Shown here: positions 1 to 9,100 of the stretch, piece by piece | Position numbering within the stretch: the first letter of the stretch is position 1 | How the letters are laid out: each line of letters begins with the position of its first letter | Assembly: GCA_020850695.1 (NCBI GenBank) | Contig: JADZEF010000018.1 | Span: 1-32,242, forward strand | Reading direction: 5' to 3' | Source of the DNA: Planctomycetaceae bacterium | GTDB lineage: Bacteria > Planctomycetota > Planctomycetia > Planctomycetales > Planctomycetaceae | Length of the DNA: 32,242 nucleotides | Notes under the pieces: generated by a model | Databases searched by the model: none | What the model was told of the DNA's origin: nothing | Seen by the model: only the letters and a program-made list of their open reading frames with translations | Program-made: the position numbers and the translations under genes

Positions 1-183
1 CCGCTCCAGCGAGTCCTCGTTCGCCTCCAGTTCGGAGGCGAGCGCCGTCGCGGCCTTGGGGCCCGACGCCAGAGCGTCGAACACGCCCAGCGAGACCGCT
101 GCGAACATGGTCTTCGAGCGGCGAAACGCCTCGAGCAGATCGAGGACGATCGAGGGGTCCGGCCGGCTGATGTCCTGAGCCAT
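1..183 (-). CDS. Probable O-methyltransferase, N-terminal fragment (runs off left edge)
   Basis: An open frame starts with ATG at 183 on the minus strand and continues without a stop to base 1, giving 61 visible residues. The residues around RRSKTMFAAVSLGVFDAL, followed by an Ala-rich helix and an E-x-N-E-D-S-L-E-R segment, resemble the helical dimerisation domain that precedes the SAM-binding domain in plant-type and hydroxyneurosporene-type O-methyltransferases. The SAM-binding part would lie outside the window, so activity and substrate cannot be judged. A purine-rich stretch (AGAGAGA) lies just upstream of the ATG. It diverges from the HNH gene across a 485-base gap. Family assignment rests on the dimerisation segment only. 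Confidence 0.6.
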   Translation of the reverse strand, partial: MAQDISRPDPSIVLDLLEAFRRSKTMFAAVSLGVFDALASGPKAATALASELEANEDSLER

Positions 184-668
184 CGTCTCTCTGAGGGAGG
201 GGGTGTCGATGAGCGCCGTGGTTTCCGTCCGGTTTTGACGGCCTTCGGCTTGGTTCCGGGCGAATGCCCGCCGCAACATGGGGGGGAAATTCTTACTTCG
301 GCCGGGGCCTCGTGAACCTTCCGGCCGACGGGCGCGTCTTGTCTGGCGACGGAAGAGTTTCAGGCCCCCTGACTTGTGCCCCTCTCGGGTGCGAAAGCCT
401 ACCGGGGAACGGCCGCCATCGTCCACTCCATGGACGGTCGCGATAGTCCCCCGTTCGCTCGCGTTCGCGTCGAGAAACGTGAGTTGCATCATCAATCTCG
501 GCGAATGGCCTCTGCAAAATCGTGTCCGCCCGGGGCGCAATCCGGCCATCCGGGCTTCATTTTTATCATCGCTTCACACAGAATTGTTGCGTTGCGAGGA
601 AAATCCAGCCGAAGGGCGGACCCCTCCGCCCCCTGGCTGGCTGACCGAAGCGGCCTCGGAGGAGACCT
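184..668. other. 485-base divergent intergenic region
   Basis: This separates the leftward methyltransferase fragment from the rightward HNH gene and must hold promoters for both. I found no clear sigma-70 boxes. A modest stem-loop is visible: CGTCCA at 420-425 pairs with TGGACG at 431-436 around a 5-base loop, and GGGGA at 404-408 can pair with TCCCC at 447-451, so a longer imperfect fold is possible. Open frames in this stretch run into or opposite the HNH gene and show no recognisable protein. Confidence 0.5.
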
Positions 669-1268
669 ATGACCGCAGCTGTGTTGGAGCGGCCCATCCT
701 GGTTCTGAACCGGCTGTGGCAACCGGTCGGCGTGTCGACCGTTGCCCGCTCGCTGGTGAAAGTCTGGAACGGCGCCGCTCGCATCGTCGACCCCGACGAC
801 TACCGCCTCTACACCTGGCAGGACTGGTCGGACCTCATCCCCCACGACGATGAGCCGTTCATCCAGACCGCCCGGCGCAAGCTGAAGGTGCCCGAAGTCG
901 TCACGCTGTCGCACTACGACCGCGTGCCGACCAACGTCGTGACCTTCAGCCGGCGGAACGTCTTCAAGCGCGACCGCTTCACCTGCCAGTACTGCGGGTC
1001 GCAGCCGGGGAGCGAAGAGCTGACCATCGACCACGTCCTGCCCCGCTCGCACGGCGGAGCGACGACGTGGGAAAACTGCGTCCTCGCCTGCATCGACTGC
1101 AACGCCCGCAAGGCGAATCGCACCCCCGAGCAGGCCCACATGCCGCTGCACCGCAAGCCCACCCGCCCGCATTGGCGGCCGCTATACGCCAGCCGCGGCG
1201 TGCGGATCGACAGCTGGACCCGGTTCATCAGCGAGGCCTACTGGACGGTCGAGTTGAACGACGACTGA
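669..1268 (+). CDS. HNH endonuclease family protein
   Basis: This 199-residue protein has a C-terminal HNH (beta-beta-alpha metal) nuclease fold. Two zinc-type cysteine pairs, C106/C109 and C141/C144, flank the core; D121-H122 in the LTIDHVLPRSHGG motif and N136 are the expected catalytic and structural residues. The first ~95 residues (start PILVLNRLWQPVGV) match the N-terminal part of small stand-alone HNH proteins common in Planctomycetes and related phyla. The start is well supported: GGAGGAG lies a few bases before ATG 669. No restriction methyltransferase, integrase or phage gene is nearby, so a role in restriction or mobility is not indicated. It ends before a strong hairpin and is probably monocistronic. 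DNA nicking or cleavage is known for the family; the target here is unknown. Confidence 0.9.
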   Translation: MTAAVLERPILVLNRLWQPVGVSTVARSLVKVWNGAARIVDPDDYRLYTWQDWSDLIPHDDEPFIQTARRKLKVPEVVTLSHYDRVPTNVVTFSRRNVFKRDRFTCQYCGSQPGSEELTIDHVLPRSHGGATTWENCVLACIDCNARKANRTPEQAHMPLHRKPTRPHWRPLYASRGVRIDSWTRFISEAYWTVELNDD

Positions 1269-1296
1269 GCGTCGTCGGACAATTCATGAGACGATC

Positions 1297-1326
1297 CCGC
1301 CGCGGTGTGGGACGCCACCGCGGCGG
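1297..1326 (+). terminator. GC-rich hairpin after the HNH gene
   Basis: The arm CCGCCGCGGTG at 1297-1307 is perfectly complementary to CACCGCGGCGG at 1316-1326, giving an 11-bp stem with an 8-base loop, followed by CTTT at 1327-1330. It lies 28 bases after the HNH stop codon and 71 bases before the next gene. It fits a Rho-independent terminator, although the T tract is short. Confidence 0.65.
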
Positions 1327-1400
1327 CTTTGCGCGCGGGCGAGGGTTGATATGATGGGAGTTCACACTGTTTCGATCCCCTCCCGGACCGTGCTCGCATC

Positions 1401-2840
1401 ATGAACGGCTTCGATCGGATGCATCAGTTGAGCAAGTTTCCTCACTCTCCGAGTGACGTCACCCGCCGCTGGTTCCTGCGGGACTGCGGAGTGGGCCTGG
1501 GGGCCGCAGCGTTGCACTCGTTGCTGGCTCGCGACGGGTATGCGGCGCCAGACCGTAGGGCGTCATTGCCGAAGCCCCACCATGAGCCGCGGGCGAAACA
1601 TGTCATCTACATGTTCAACGCGGGGGCTCCGAGCCACCTCGACCTGTTCGACCCGAAGCCTGAACTGACCAGGCGGAACGGTCAACTGCCGCCGGCCGAG
1701 TTGCTCAAGGATTACCGGGCGGCCTTCATTCAGCCGAACTCGGCGCTGCTGGGGCCGAAGTTCACGTTCAGGAAGCACGGCCAGTGCGGGATGGAACTGA
1801 GCGAAGTGCTGCCGCACCTCGGGGTCATCGCGGACGACATCTGCCTCGTGCGGTCGATGCAGACGGAAGCGGTGAACCACGCTCCCGCTCAGATCATGAT
1901 GAACACCGGCTCGCAACAGTTCGGCCGGCCGAGTTTCGGCTCATGGACGTTGTATGGGCTGGGAAGCGAGAACGACGATCTGCCGGGATACATCGTCCTG
2001 ACGAGCGCCCGGGGGACGAGTGCGGGGGCGAGCAACTACGGGTGCGGGTTCCTGCCGACGCCCTACAACGGCGTCCCGTTCCGCAGCACGGGCGACCCGG
2101 TGCTGTACCTGTCGAACCCGAAAGGGATCGATGCGGCGGCGCAGCGGTCGTCCCTCGACTTGTTGAATGGCCTCAATCGTCGTGCGGCGGAACAGGCGGG
2201 GGATCCGGAGATTCAGGCCCGCATCGAGAATTATGAGATGGCCTACCGGCTGCAGACGAGTGCGCCGGAACTGATGGACCTCTCGAACGAGCCGAAGCAT
2301 GTACTCGATGCGTATGGCATCAAGGACATCAACACCCCCGGCTATGCCCGCAACTGCCTGCTGGCCCGGCGGCTGGTCGAGCGCGGCGTGCGGTTCGTGC
2401 AGTTGTTCCACGAAGTATGGGACCAGCACGGCGGGTTGAAGGCGGGGCTGACGAACAACACTCGTGACACCGACCAGGCGAGCGCGGCGCTGGTGACCGA
2501 CCTGAAGCAGCGCGGACTCCTCGACGACACGCTGGTGCTGTGGGGCGGCGAGTTCGGCCGCACGCCCATGGTGCAGGGAGGCGACGACGGCCGCGATCAT
2601 CACAACCGCAGCTACAGCATCTGGCTCGCCGGCGGCGGCATTAAGCGGGGCCACGTCTACGGCGAGACGGATGAGTTGGGCTTCAACGTCGTCCGCGACC
2701 CGATGCCGGTGCACGACCTGCACGCAACATTGCTCCACCTGCTGGGCTTCGACCACGAGCGGCTGACCTATCGCTTCCAGGGCCGCGATTTCCGCCTGAC
2801 CGACGTCCACGGCAAAGTGGTGCAGGGTGTGTTGGCGTGA
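1401..2840 (+). CDS. DUF1501 domain-containing protein, Tat-exported (tandem copy 1)
   Basis: This 479-residue protein belongs to DUF1501, a family in the alkaline phosphatase/sulfatase superfamily that is greatly expanded in Planctomycetes; substrates are largely unknown. A twin-arginine leader is visible (TRRWFLRDCG at about residues 21-30, then a Gly/Ala-rich hydrophobic run ending near YAA). Family motifs include GAPSHLDLFDPKP (about 75-87, probable metal-binding His/Asp), GEFGRTP near residue 382, GRDHH at 397-401, and the C-terminal FQGRDFRLTDVHGKVV. The start at 1401 has only a weak ribosome-binding site; ATG 1419 (residue 7) is an alternative that keeps the leader. The next gene is a close paralogue 42 bases downstream. 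DUF1501 genes usually sit beside a PSD1 (DUF1549/DUF1553) gene, but none is adjacent here. Confidence 0.93.
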   Translation: MNGFDRMHQLSKFPHSPSDVTRRWFLRDCGVGLGAAALHSLLARDGYAAPDRRASLPKPHHEPRAKHVIYMFNAGAPSHLDLFDPKPELTRRNGQLPPAELLKDYRAAFIQPNSALLGPKFTFRKHGQCGMELSEVLPHLGVIADDICLVRSMQTEAVNHAPAQIMMNTGSQQFGRPSFGSWTLYGLGSENDDLPGYIVLTSARGTSAGASNYGCGFLPTPYNGVPFRSTGDPVLYLSNPKGIDAAAQRSSLDLLNGLNRRAAEQAGDPEIQARIENYEMAYRLQTSAPELMDLSNEPKHVLDAYGIKDINTPGYARNCLLARRLVERGVRFVQLFHEVWDQHGGLKAGLTNNTRDTDQASAALVTDLKQRGLLDDTLVLWGGEFGRTPMVQGGDDGRDHHNRSYSIWLAGGGIKRGHVYGETDELGFNVVRDPMPVHDLHATLLHLLGFDHERLTYRFQGRDFRLTDVHGKVVQGVLA

Positions 2841-2882
2841 GCCAGTCTGATTCGAGAAGTCAGTGATGCGAAGGACTGGTCA

Positions 2883-4379
2883 ATGAATTCGATTCTTGAT
2901 TCACGCCGCGAGATGCTCACGCGTCGTGCTCTCTTCGGCCGTAGTGCTGTCGGGTTGGGTTCTGCAGCTCTGGCTTCACTGTTGATGGAGGACGGCGCGA
3001 GGCCCGTCGTTGCCGCAGACAATGCATCGCCATCCAAGCCGACCGGCGGCCGCTTTGGCGGGCTCCCCGGCGTGCCGCACTTCGCCCCCAAGGCGAAACG
3101 CGTGATTTATCTGCTGCAGAACGGCGCGCCGACGCACGTCGACCTTTACGACCACAAGCCGCAGATGGAGAAGTGGCGGGGGACGCAGATTCCCGACGAC
3201 ATTCAGAAGGGACAGCGGCTGTCGACGATGACGCAGGGGCAGACGGCTCGCCCCGTGTTGCCGGCCATCACGAAGTTCGAGAAGCACGGCGAGAGCGGGG
3301 CGACGGTCTGCGACTTTCTGCCGAACATCGCGTCGATCGCGGATGAGTGCTGCTTCATCAAGAGCATGCACACCGAGGCAGTGAACCATGCGCCGGCGAT
3401 CACGTTCTTTCTGACCGGGTCGGAGATGGCGGGGCGGCCGAGCTTGGGGGCCTGGACGACCTACGGGCTGGGAAGCGACACGCAGGATCTGCCGTCGTTC
3501 GTCGTGATGACGAGCCGCGACAAGGAGGCGTCGTGCGGGCAGATCTTCTATGACTATTACTGGGGGAGCGGGTTCCTGCCGACGAAGTTTCAGGGGGTGA
3601 AGTTCCGCGGCAGCGGGGACCCGGTTCTGTATATTTCGAACCCCGAAGGGATGAGCCGCGAGACGCGACGCGACCTGCTGGATGACCTGGCGAAGCTCAA
3701 CGAATTGAATCTTGCGGAGTTTGGCGACCCGGAGATCGCGACGCGGATTGCCCAGTACGAGTTGGCGTACCGGATGCAATCGTCGGTGCCTGAGTTGACG
3801 GATTTCTCGCAGGAGCCGAAGCACATCCTCGAGATGTACGGGCCGGATGTCACGAAGCAGGGGACGTTCGCTTACAACTGCCTGATGGCCCGCCGGCTGG
3901 CCGAGCGCGGGGTGCGGCACGTGCAGTTGTTTCACGCGGGGTGGGACCAGCACCGCAACCTCAACACGCAGTTGAAGATTCAGTGCTACGACACCGACGC
4001 CCCGTCAGCGGCCTTGGTGAAGGATCTCAAGCAGCGGGGGATGCTCGACGACACGCTCGTCATCTGGGGGGGCGAGTTCGGCCGCACGCCGTTCCTTCAG
4101 GGGGCGATCGCCGAGACGAAGACATGGGGCCGCGACCATCATCCGTATTGCTTCACGATCTGGATGGCGGGGGGCGGCATCAAGGCGGGGATGACGTACG
4201 GCGAGTCGGACGACTTCTGCTACAACGTCGCGAAGGACCCCGTTCACGTCCACGACTTTCAGGCGACCGTCCTCCACCTGCTGGGCATCGATCATGAGCG
4301 GTTGACGTTCAAGTTTCAGGGGCGGCAGTTCCGCCTGACGGACGTGCATGGCAAGGTGGTGACGCCGATTCTGGCGTGA
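2883..4379 (+). CDS. DUF1501 domain-containing protein, Tat-exported (tandem copy 2)
   Basis: This 498-residue DUF1501 protein is clearly paralogous to the preceding gene. Both share the GAP[ST]H[LV]DL[FY]D motif, the PEL-x-D-x-S-x-EPKH segment, WGGEFGRTP, GRDHH, and a nearly identical C-terminus (FQGR-x-FRLTDVHGKVV). The Tat leader is TRRALFG at 13-19, then a hydrophobic Gly/Ala stretch to about PVVAA at 41-45. AAGGA at 2871-2875 lies 7 bases before the ATG and supports this start. It probably shares a transcript with copy 1, 42 bases upstream. Export to the periplasm and hydrolase-like metal chemistry are inferred from the superfamily; substrate unknown. It converges with the CbiM-type gene, leaving only 65 bases between stops. 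Confidence 0.93.
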   Translation: MNSILDSRREMLTRRALFGRSAVGLGSAALASLLMEDGARPVVAADNASPSKPTGGRFGGLPGVPHFAPKAKRVIYLLQNGAPTHVDLYDHKPQMEKWRGTQIPDDIQKGQRLSTMTQGQTARPVLPAITKFEKHGESGATVCDFLPNIASIADECCFIKSMHTEAVNHAPAITFFLTGSEMAGRPSLGAWTTYGLGSDTQDLPSFVVMTSRDKEASCGQIFYDYYWGSGFLPTKFQGVKFRGSGDPVLYISNPEGMSRETRRDLLDDLAKLNELNLAEFGDPEIATRIAQYELAYRMQSSVPELTDFSQEPKHILEMYGPDVTKQGTFAYNCLMARRLAERGVRHVQLFHAGWDQHRNLNTQLKIQCYDTDAPSAALVKDLKQRGMLDDTLVIWGGEFGRTPFLQGAIAETKTWGRDHHPYCFTIWMAGGGIKAGMTYGESDDFCYNVAKDPVHVHDFQATVLHLLGIDHERLTFKFQGRQFRLTDVHGKVVTPILA

Positions 4380-4444
4380 AGCGGCTTTACCTCAGTCGGC
4401 TTTGTCATTGCCGTTTCGTCCTTGCTTACGCTGCGGACTCCTGA

Positions 4445-5461
4445 TCACTCCGCGGGTTGGGGCACGATCTGCGGGCGGGGGATGAGGCGGCCCAGGGCGA
4501 GGGCGATGCCGAGCGTGGCGGCGGTTCCGAGGATTCCCGCCAGCGAGACGGAGACCTTCGCCCACACCGGCGATTCTTTCCAGCCGGCAATGGGAAGCGG
4601 GATCTCGTAGTCGCTCAACAGGGCGGGGCCTTGTCGTTCCTGCTCCATCCTTTCGGCGAACTGCGTGGTGCCGATGGCTTCGAGGCCGTCGTCGTATTCG
4701 GACGCGAACGGCGCGAGGAATGCCGCCACGGCCATGGCCGCGATGCATCCGGCGAAGGCGAGGCGGCCCGCTCCGACGAGGTGGGTTGAGGGTTCGGCCG
4801 GGCGGATCAGCGAGGGCTCCTGGCGAAGGACGAAGCTGACCACCATTCCCGTGATCAGCCCTTCGCCGATGCCGATGAGCGAGTGGTAGCTGACCATCAG
4901 CGTGAAAATCCGTGCCAGGTCGAAGTTCACGGCTTCGCTCGACCCCCGGAGCGGGCCCCAGCAGGAGAGGGCGAATTCGAGGCAGAAGAGGGCGGCGGCC
5001 GCCATCACGCTGAGCCATGAGGCGACCACCGAACCAATGATGGTGGCGCGGGCGTCTCCGCCGAGGAGGTTGCGGACGGCGTTCATGACGGCCGAGCCGC
5101 CCCAGGCTCCAATGACGGCCATGTGGAGGATGTTGGCGCCGAGCGTCGTCACTCCCCCGTCGGCGAAGACGAAGCATTGCACGACGAGGACCAGCGTGAC
5201 CGCGAGGCAGCCGGCCCACGGGCCGACGAGCGCGGCGGCGAGGACGCCTCCCAGCAGGTGCCCCGACACGGGAAGAAAGGGGAGCGGGAAGTTGACCATC
5301 TGCCCGGCGAAGATGAGGGCGGCCGCCATGCCCGTCATGGGGACGGTGCGGTCGGCCAGTGACGAGCGCAGGCGAAAGACGCTGTAGCCCACCGCGGCGG
5401 TCGACAGGACGCCGGTTCCGGCGCAGACGGCGGGGCTGAGAACGGCGTCGGGAATATGCAT
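4445..5461 (-). CDS. CbiM/NikM-type energy-coupling-factor permease with PDGLE-like C-terminus
   Basis: This is a polytopic membrane protein of 338 residues, the substrate-binding (S) component of an ECF transporter for cobalt or nickel. The start is set at the internal Met of MHIPDAVLSP, because the N-terminal Met-His of CbiM/NikM binds the metal ion; an in-frame ATG at 5494 would add 11 residues and bury it. Further family marks are SGHLLGG around H68 and several hydrophobic helices through residue ~215. After a helix near 230-250 comes EYDDGLE (255-261), a variant of the PDGLE motif of NikN/CbiN-type domains, then LLSDYEIPLP and a last helix, so this is an M-N type fusion. The partner components CbiQ/NikQ (T) and CbiO/NikO (ATPase) are not adjacent. 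I see no cobalamin riboswitch upstream. Cobalt versus nickel cannot be decided from sequence. Confidence 0.88.
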   Translation of the reverse strand: MHIPDAVLSPAVCAGTGVLSTAAVGYSVFRLRSSLADRTVPMTGMAAALIFAGQMVNFPLPFLPVSGHLLGGVLAAALVGPWAGCLAVTLVLVVQCFVFADGGVTTLGANILHMAVIGAWGGSAVMNAVRNLLGGDARATIIGSVVASWLSVMAAAALFCLEFALSCWGPLRGSSEAVNFDLARIFTLMVSYHSLIGIGEGLITGMVVSFVLRQEPSLIRPAEPSTHLVGAGRLAFAGCIAAMAVAAFLAPFASEYDDGLEAIGTTQFAERMEQERQGPALLSDYEIPLPIAGWKESPVWAKVSVSLAGILGTAATLGIALALGRLIPRPQIVPQPAE

Positions 5462-5471
5462 TTCGCGGGGA

Positions 5472-5476
5472 TCCTC
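5472..5476 (-). promoter_or_regulatory. Ribosome-binding site supporting the MHIPD start
   Basis: On the minus strand this reads GAGGA, 10 bases before the ATG at 5461. The spacing is slightly long, but together with the metal-binding Met-His N-terminus it favours 5461 over the upstream ATG at 5494. Confidence 0.5.
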
Positions 5477-5612
5477 ATCGAAGGAATGCGTCAAATGAGC
5501 GTATGATCGACAGGGCTTTCACACTATCTGCGCGAAACGACGATTACAATTTCGAGCGGATGCCGCCGAGACAAGCGGGATTTCCAATGTGACGTCTTGT
5601 CGAAGCCGATTC

Positions 5613-5617
5613 AGGAG
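5613..5617 (+). promoter_or_regulatory. Shine-Dalgarno for small membrane protein
   Basis: AGGAG lies 7 bases upstream of ATG 5625, a near-ideal arrangement. It selects 5625 over the in-frame start at 5589, whose extra residues are Arg/Ser-rich and lack family character. Confidence 0.65.
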
Positions 5618-5624
5618 AAATCGA

Positions 5625-5915
5625 ATGGACCGTTTCATTATCACAGCCAGCCCAGCGGTGATCCGGTATCTCCGCTCGCCGCTTTACTGGCTCGTTTCTG
5701 TCGTCGCCGCCCCGCTGATCGGATTTGGGCCATTCTTCGCCTATCATCTTGCGCGCCAGGGCGCCGAAATGAGCGACTGGCGTGTGATCGCCTGCCTGCT
5801 CGGCCCGGTGACATTGGCATTGGCTCGATGGAAAATTGCAGATTCGATCTTCTCGCAAATGCGGAATCCATCATCACTCATTGATCACCAACCCGCTGAA
5901 TCGGTTCCCGGCTGA
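5625..5915 (+). CDS. Small hypothetical membrane protein (two predicted helices)
   Basis: This 96-residue protein has two hydrophobic segments: about residues 20-42 (starting YWLVSVVAAPLIGFG) and about 57-71 (VIACLLGPVTLALARW). The N-terminus is short and mildly basic, and the C-terminal tail is hydrophilic. Evidence that it is real: a good Shine-Dalgarno at ideal spacing, coherent hydrophobic character, and codon third positions similar to its neighbours. I recognise no family. It lies divergent from the CbiM-type gene and 206 bases upstream of the giant exported protein, so it may be separately transcribed or lead that transcript. Confidence 0.65.
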   Translation: MDRFIITASPAVIRYLRSPLYWLVSVVAAPLIGFGPFFAYHLARQGAEMSDWRVIACLLGPVTLALARWKIADSIFSQMRNPSSLIDHQPAESVPG

Positions 5916-6108
5916 CGCTCCAACCGCGTCAGATGCGACAGGATTCCAGAGATTTCACGGCGGTAGCCAACTTTCCCGGAACTCTCGACCCGGCTTCGTC
6001 GTCCCACCCGGATCGGCGGGGGCATCGGCCCCGACGCACGCTTCCTGCCGCTCGTGTACGATGGCCGCTCCCGGCGCCGATTCCCGTGCCCATCCCGCAT
6101 TCCGGGTC

Positions 6109-6113
6109 GAGGA
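6109..6113 (+). promoter_or_regulatory. Shine-Dalgarno deciding the start of the giant protein
   Basis: GAGGA lies 8 bases before ATG 6122. The frame stays open upstream to 5933, but the upstream residues are Pro/Arg/Ser-rich, whereas ATG 6122 begins a classical signal peptide. This supports 6122. Confidence 0.7.
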
Positions 6114-6121
6114 CTGCTCGA

Positions 6122-9100
6122 ATGAACCGTATCGTCTGGACCCTCGTGATGGCGCTCGCTCCGTTCGTCCCGTCGATTTCCGGCGCCGCCCTGGGCGGAG
6201 AGATCGGTTTCATCGAACAGTTCGCCCTCGCGAAGGACCGGACCGTTCCCCTCAAGCAGCTCATCCCGGGGACGGAAGACTATTACTACTTCCACTCGGT
6301 GCACTATCAGAACTCCGAGCAGTACGACAAAGTCGATGACCTGCTGAAGTCGTGGATCGAACGCTACCAGCACACGCCGCGAGTCATCGAGATCCAGAAC
6401 CGGCAGGCGCTGCTGCTCTATCCGAAGAACCCGCAGCGGGCTCTCGAACTGATCCGCCAGCGACTCAACCTGCAGTTCAATCACCAGCGCGAGCAGCTCA
6501 ACCAGAAACCGACCCTGCCGACGTCGCTCAATCCGGCGGTCATCGCACCGGACACACTGACGCAGCGGGCGTTCGCCAACCGGCCGAACACCGTGGAAGG
6601 ATTCGAGGCCGCCGCCTGGGAACGCATTGCCGCAGGGACGCTGACCCCCGAGCAGCGCCGGCATCTGTTGTCGCTGCTCCCGCGGCCCGATGTCGCGAAC
6701 GTCGTGAAGCTGATCGTCGACGATCTGAACTACAAGAACAGCGGCGGATTCGGCTCGCTGGCCATCCACCGCCTGCTCCTGAAGTCTCAACTTGATGACC
6801 TGCTGAAGGCGAAGCCTGACCTGAAGGATCAGACCGCGTTCGTCCAGACTTACCTGTTGCGGCTGCATCCGTCGGATGACGTCAACTGGCGGCAGAATTC
6901 GAAGGAACTTGAGGCATATCTCGATCGGCTGCTGGCCTACGTCCGCACGCTCGGCCCTTCCGAGAACTCGCTGAAGGCGCACGTTCTTTACCATCGCCTG
7001 GCGTTCGACCGGACGCGCGGCGTGTTCAACCGACAGCTGTTCCTGGAATACATCCAGTTGCCGCGGCACGTCGGTTACATGGCGGCCAAGTTCCTGCAGC
7101 TGGAAGAGAGCCGCCGCTGGGCGGTCAATCTGGGCAGCGATTTCTCGAGCTTCACGATGCTGCCCCCGGTCGGCAACGACGAGCCGCTCGTCCGCAGCTA
7201 CCTCGCGCAGTTCTTCATCGAGGCGGCCGACATCCGCCCGTTCGACACGTGGATCAATGACGTTTACCTCAAGCACCTGTTCGCCGAGACGAAGATCGTC
7301 AACGGGCTGGGGGATGCCGAGCAATGGTACTCGATGCTGCCTCCGGCTCAGTATCAGCAGTTGAAGGAGCGGATCGATCTCGAGTTTGCCGCGACCAACC
7401 GGACCGAGTTCGCCGTCGACACGCCGGTGGCCCTCGATCTCTTCGTGAAGAACGTGCCGACGCTGATCGTGAAGGTCTTCGAGATCAACACGCAGAACTA
7501 CTACCGGTCAAACCTGCGCGAGATCGGCACGGACATCAATCTCGACGGGCTCGTGGCCAATGATGAGAAGACCTACAAGTACGACGAGGCCCCGCTCCGC
7601 CGCGTGAAGCGGCATTTTGAGTTCCCCAAGCTCGACAAGCGGGGGGTGTGGGTTGTCGATTTCATCGGTAACGGCGTCAGCAGCCGTGCCCTGATTCGCA
7701 AGGGACAGTTGCGGTATCTCGTGAGGACGAGTCCCGCAGGGCAGGTCTTCACGGTTCTCGACGAGAAAAACAACGTCCTGCCGGACGCGTCGGTGTGGCT
7801 CGGGGGGAATCTGCACACTCCGAACAAGGCGGGGCGGATCGTCACGCCGTTCAGCAACCAGCCGGGGCGGCATCCGGTGGTGCTGCAGCACGGAGATTTC
7901 GCGTGCCTGGAGCATGTCGCCCAGGAGTCGGAGCAGTATGAACTGCATGCGGGGATGTATGTCGACCGCGAGGAGCTGTTGAGCCGCCAGACCGCACAGC
8001 TCATTATTCGTCCGAGCCTGCGGCTGAACGGGACGCCGATTTCTCCGAAGGCGCTCGAAGAGGTGAAGCTGGCGATCACGTCAAAGGACCTCGACGGGAC
8101 GTCGACGACGAAGGTCGTCCCCGACTTCAAGCTCTATGAGGATCGTGAGACGGTTCACGATTTCCAGGTGCCGCAGCGGGTGCAGTCGCTGCACTTCGTG
8201 CTGTCGGCGCGGATCAAGAACCTGAGCCAGGGGGGCCAGAAACAGGACCTCGTCTCGTCCTACGCGGTGACGCTCAACGAGATCGAGAAGACGGAAAAGA
8301 TTGAGGACCTGCACTTCGTGAAGCTGCCGGCTGGGTATGCGGTCGATCTGCTGGGGAAGACGGGAGAAGCGCAGCCGTCGCGGCCGATTCAGTTCGCGCT
8401 GAAGCTGCACGACTTCAAGGACCCCGTTTACGTCCCGCTACAGACGGATGATGCGGGGCGCGTGACGCTCGGCCCGCTGCCGGGCGTGGCGACGGTGACG
8501 GCGACCGGACCGCAGGGGACGTCGCATACGTGGCTGCTGCCGCGCGATGAGCACACCTTCCCTTCGACGCTGAATGCGGACGCGGAGCAGACGATTGTGC
8601 TGCCGTATGTCGGGGTGCGGAACAGGCCGGAGCGGAGCGAGATCTCGCTGCTGGAGTTGCGCGGCGACCACTTCGTGGCCGATCGCTTCGAGCATGTGGC
8701 TTTCAAGGGGGGAATGCTGCAGATCACGAAGCTTCCGCCGGGAGACTATTCGCTCGCCGTCAAGCCGCACGGTCCGCAGGTGCGGATCAGCGTGACGGCC
8801 GGGAAGACCGGTCAGGGGTATGTGCTGGGGGACTATCGCAAGCTCGAACTCGTCAATCCGAAGCCGCTGCAGATCGAATCGGTCAACGTGGCGGACGAGG
8901 CAATTCAGGTGAAACTGGCGAACGCGACGAAGTTCGCCCGCGTGCATGTCTTCGCGACGCGGTTCCGGCCGGCGCATCCAGCGTTCGACGAACTCTCGCG
9001 GATCCGGCCGCCGGAGCCGTACCGGCTGCGGACGCCGACGGTCGAATCGTTGTATGTCGCGGGGCGCAACATCGGCGATGAGTATCGCTACATCATCGAT

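Noticed and set aside
278..853. 191-codon plus-strand frame overlapping the HNH gene
   Set aside because: Pro/Arg-rich and out of frame with the well-supported HNH protein.
669..1268. Homing or restriction endonuclease in a mobile element
   Set aside because: No methyltransferase, integrase, intron structure or terminal repeats near the HNH gene.
5462..5624. Cobalamin or nickel riboswitch upstream of the CbiM-type gene
   Set aside because: No conserved B12-box-like sequence or multi-stem fold could be seen in the 163 bases.
5885..7324. Long minus-strand open frame opposite the giant protein gene
   Set aside because: High-GC shadow: Arg/Gln/Leu-rich, no domain, no ribosome-binding site, and the opposite strand has a signal peptide and coherent protein.
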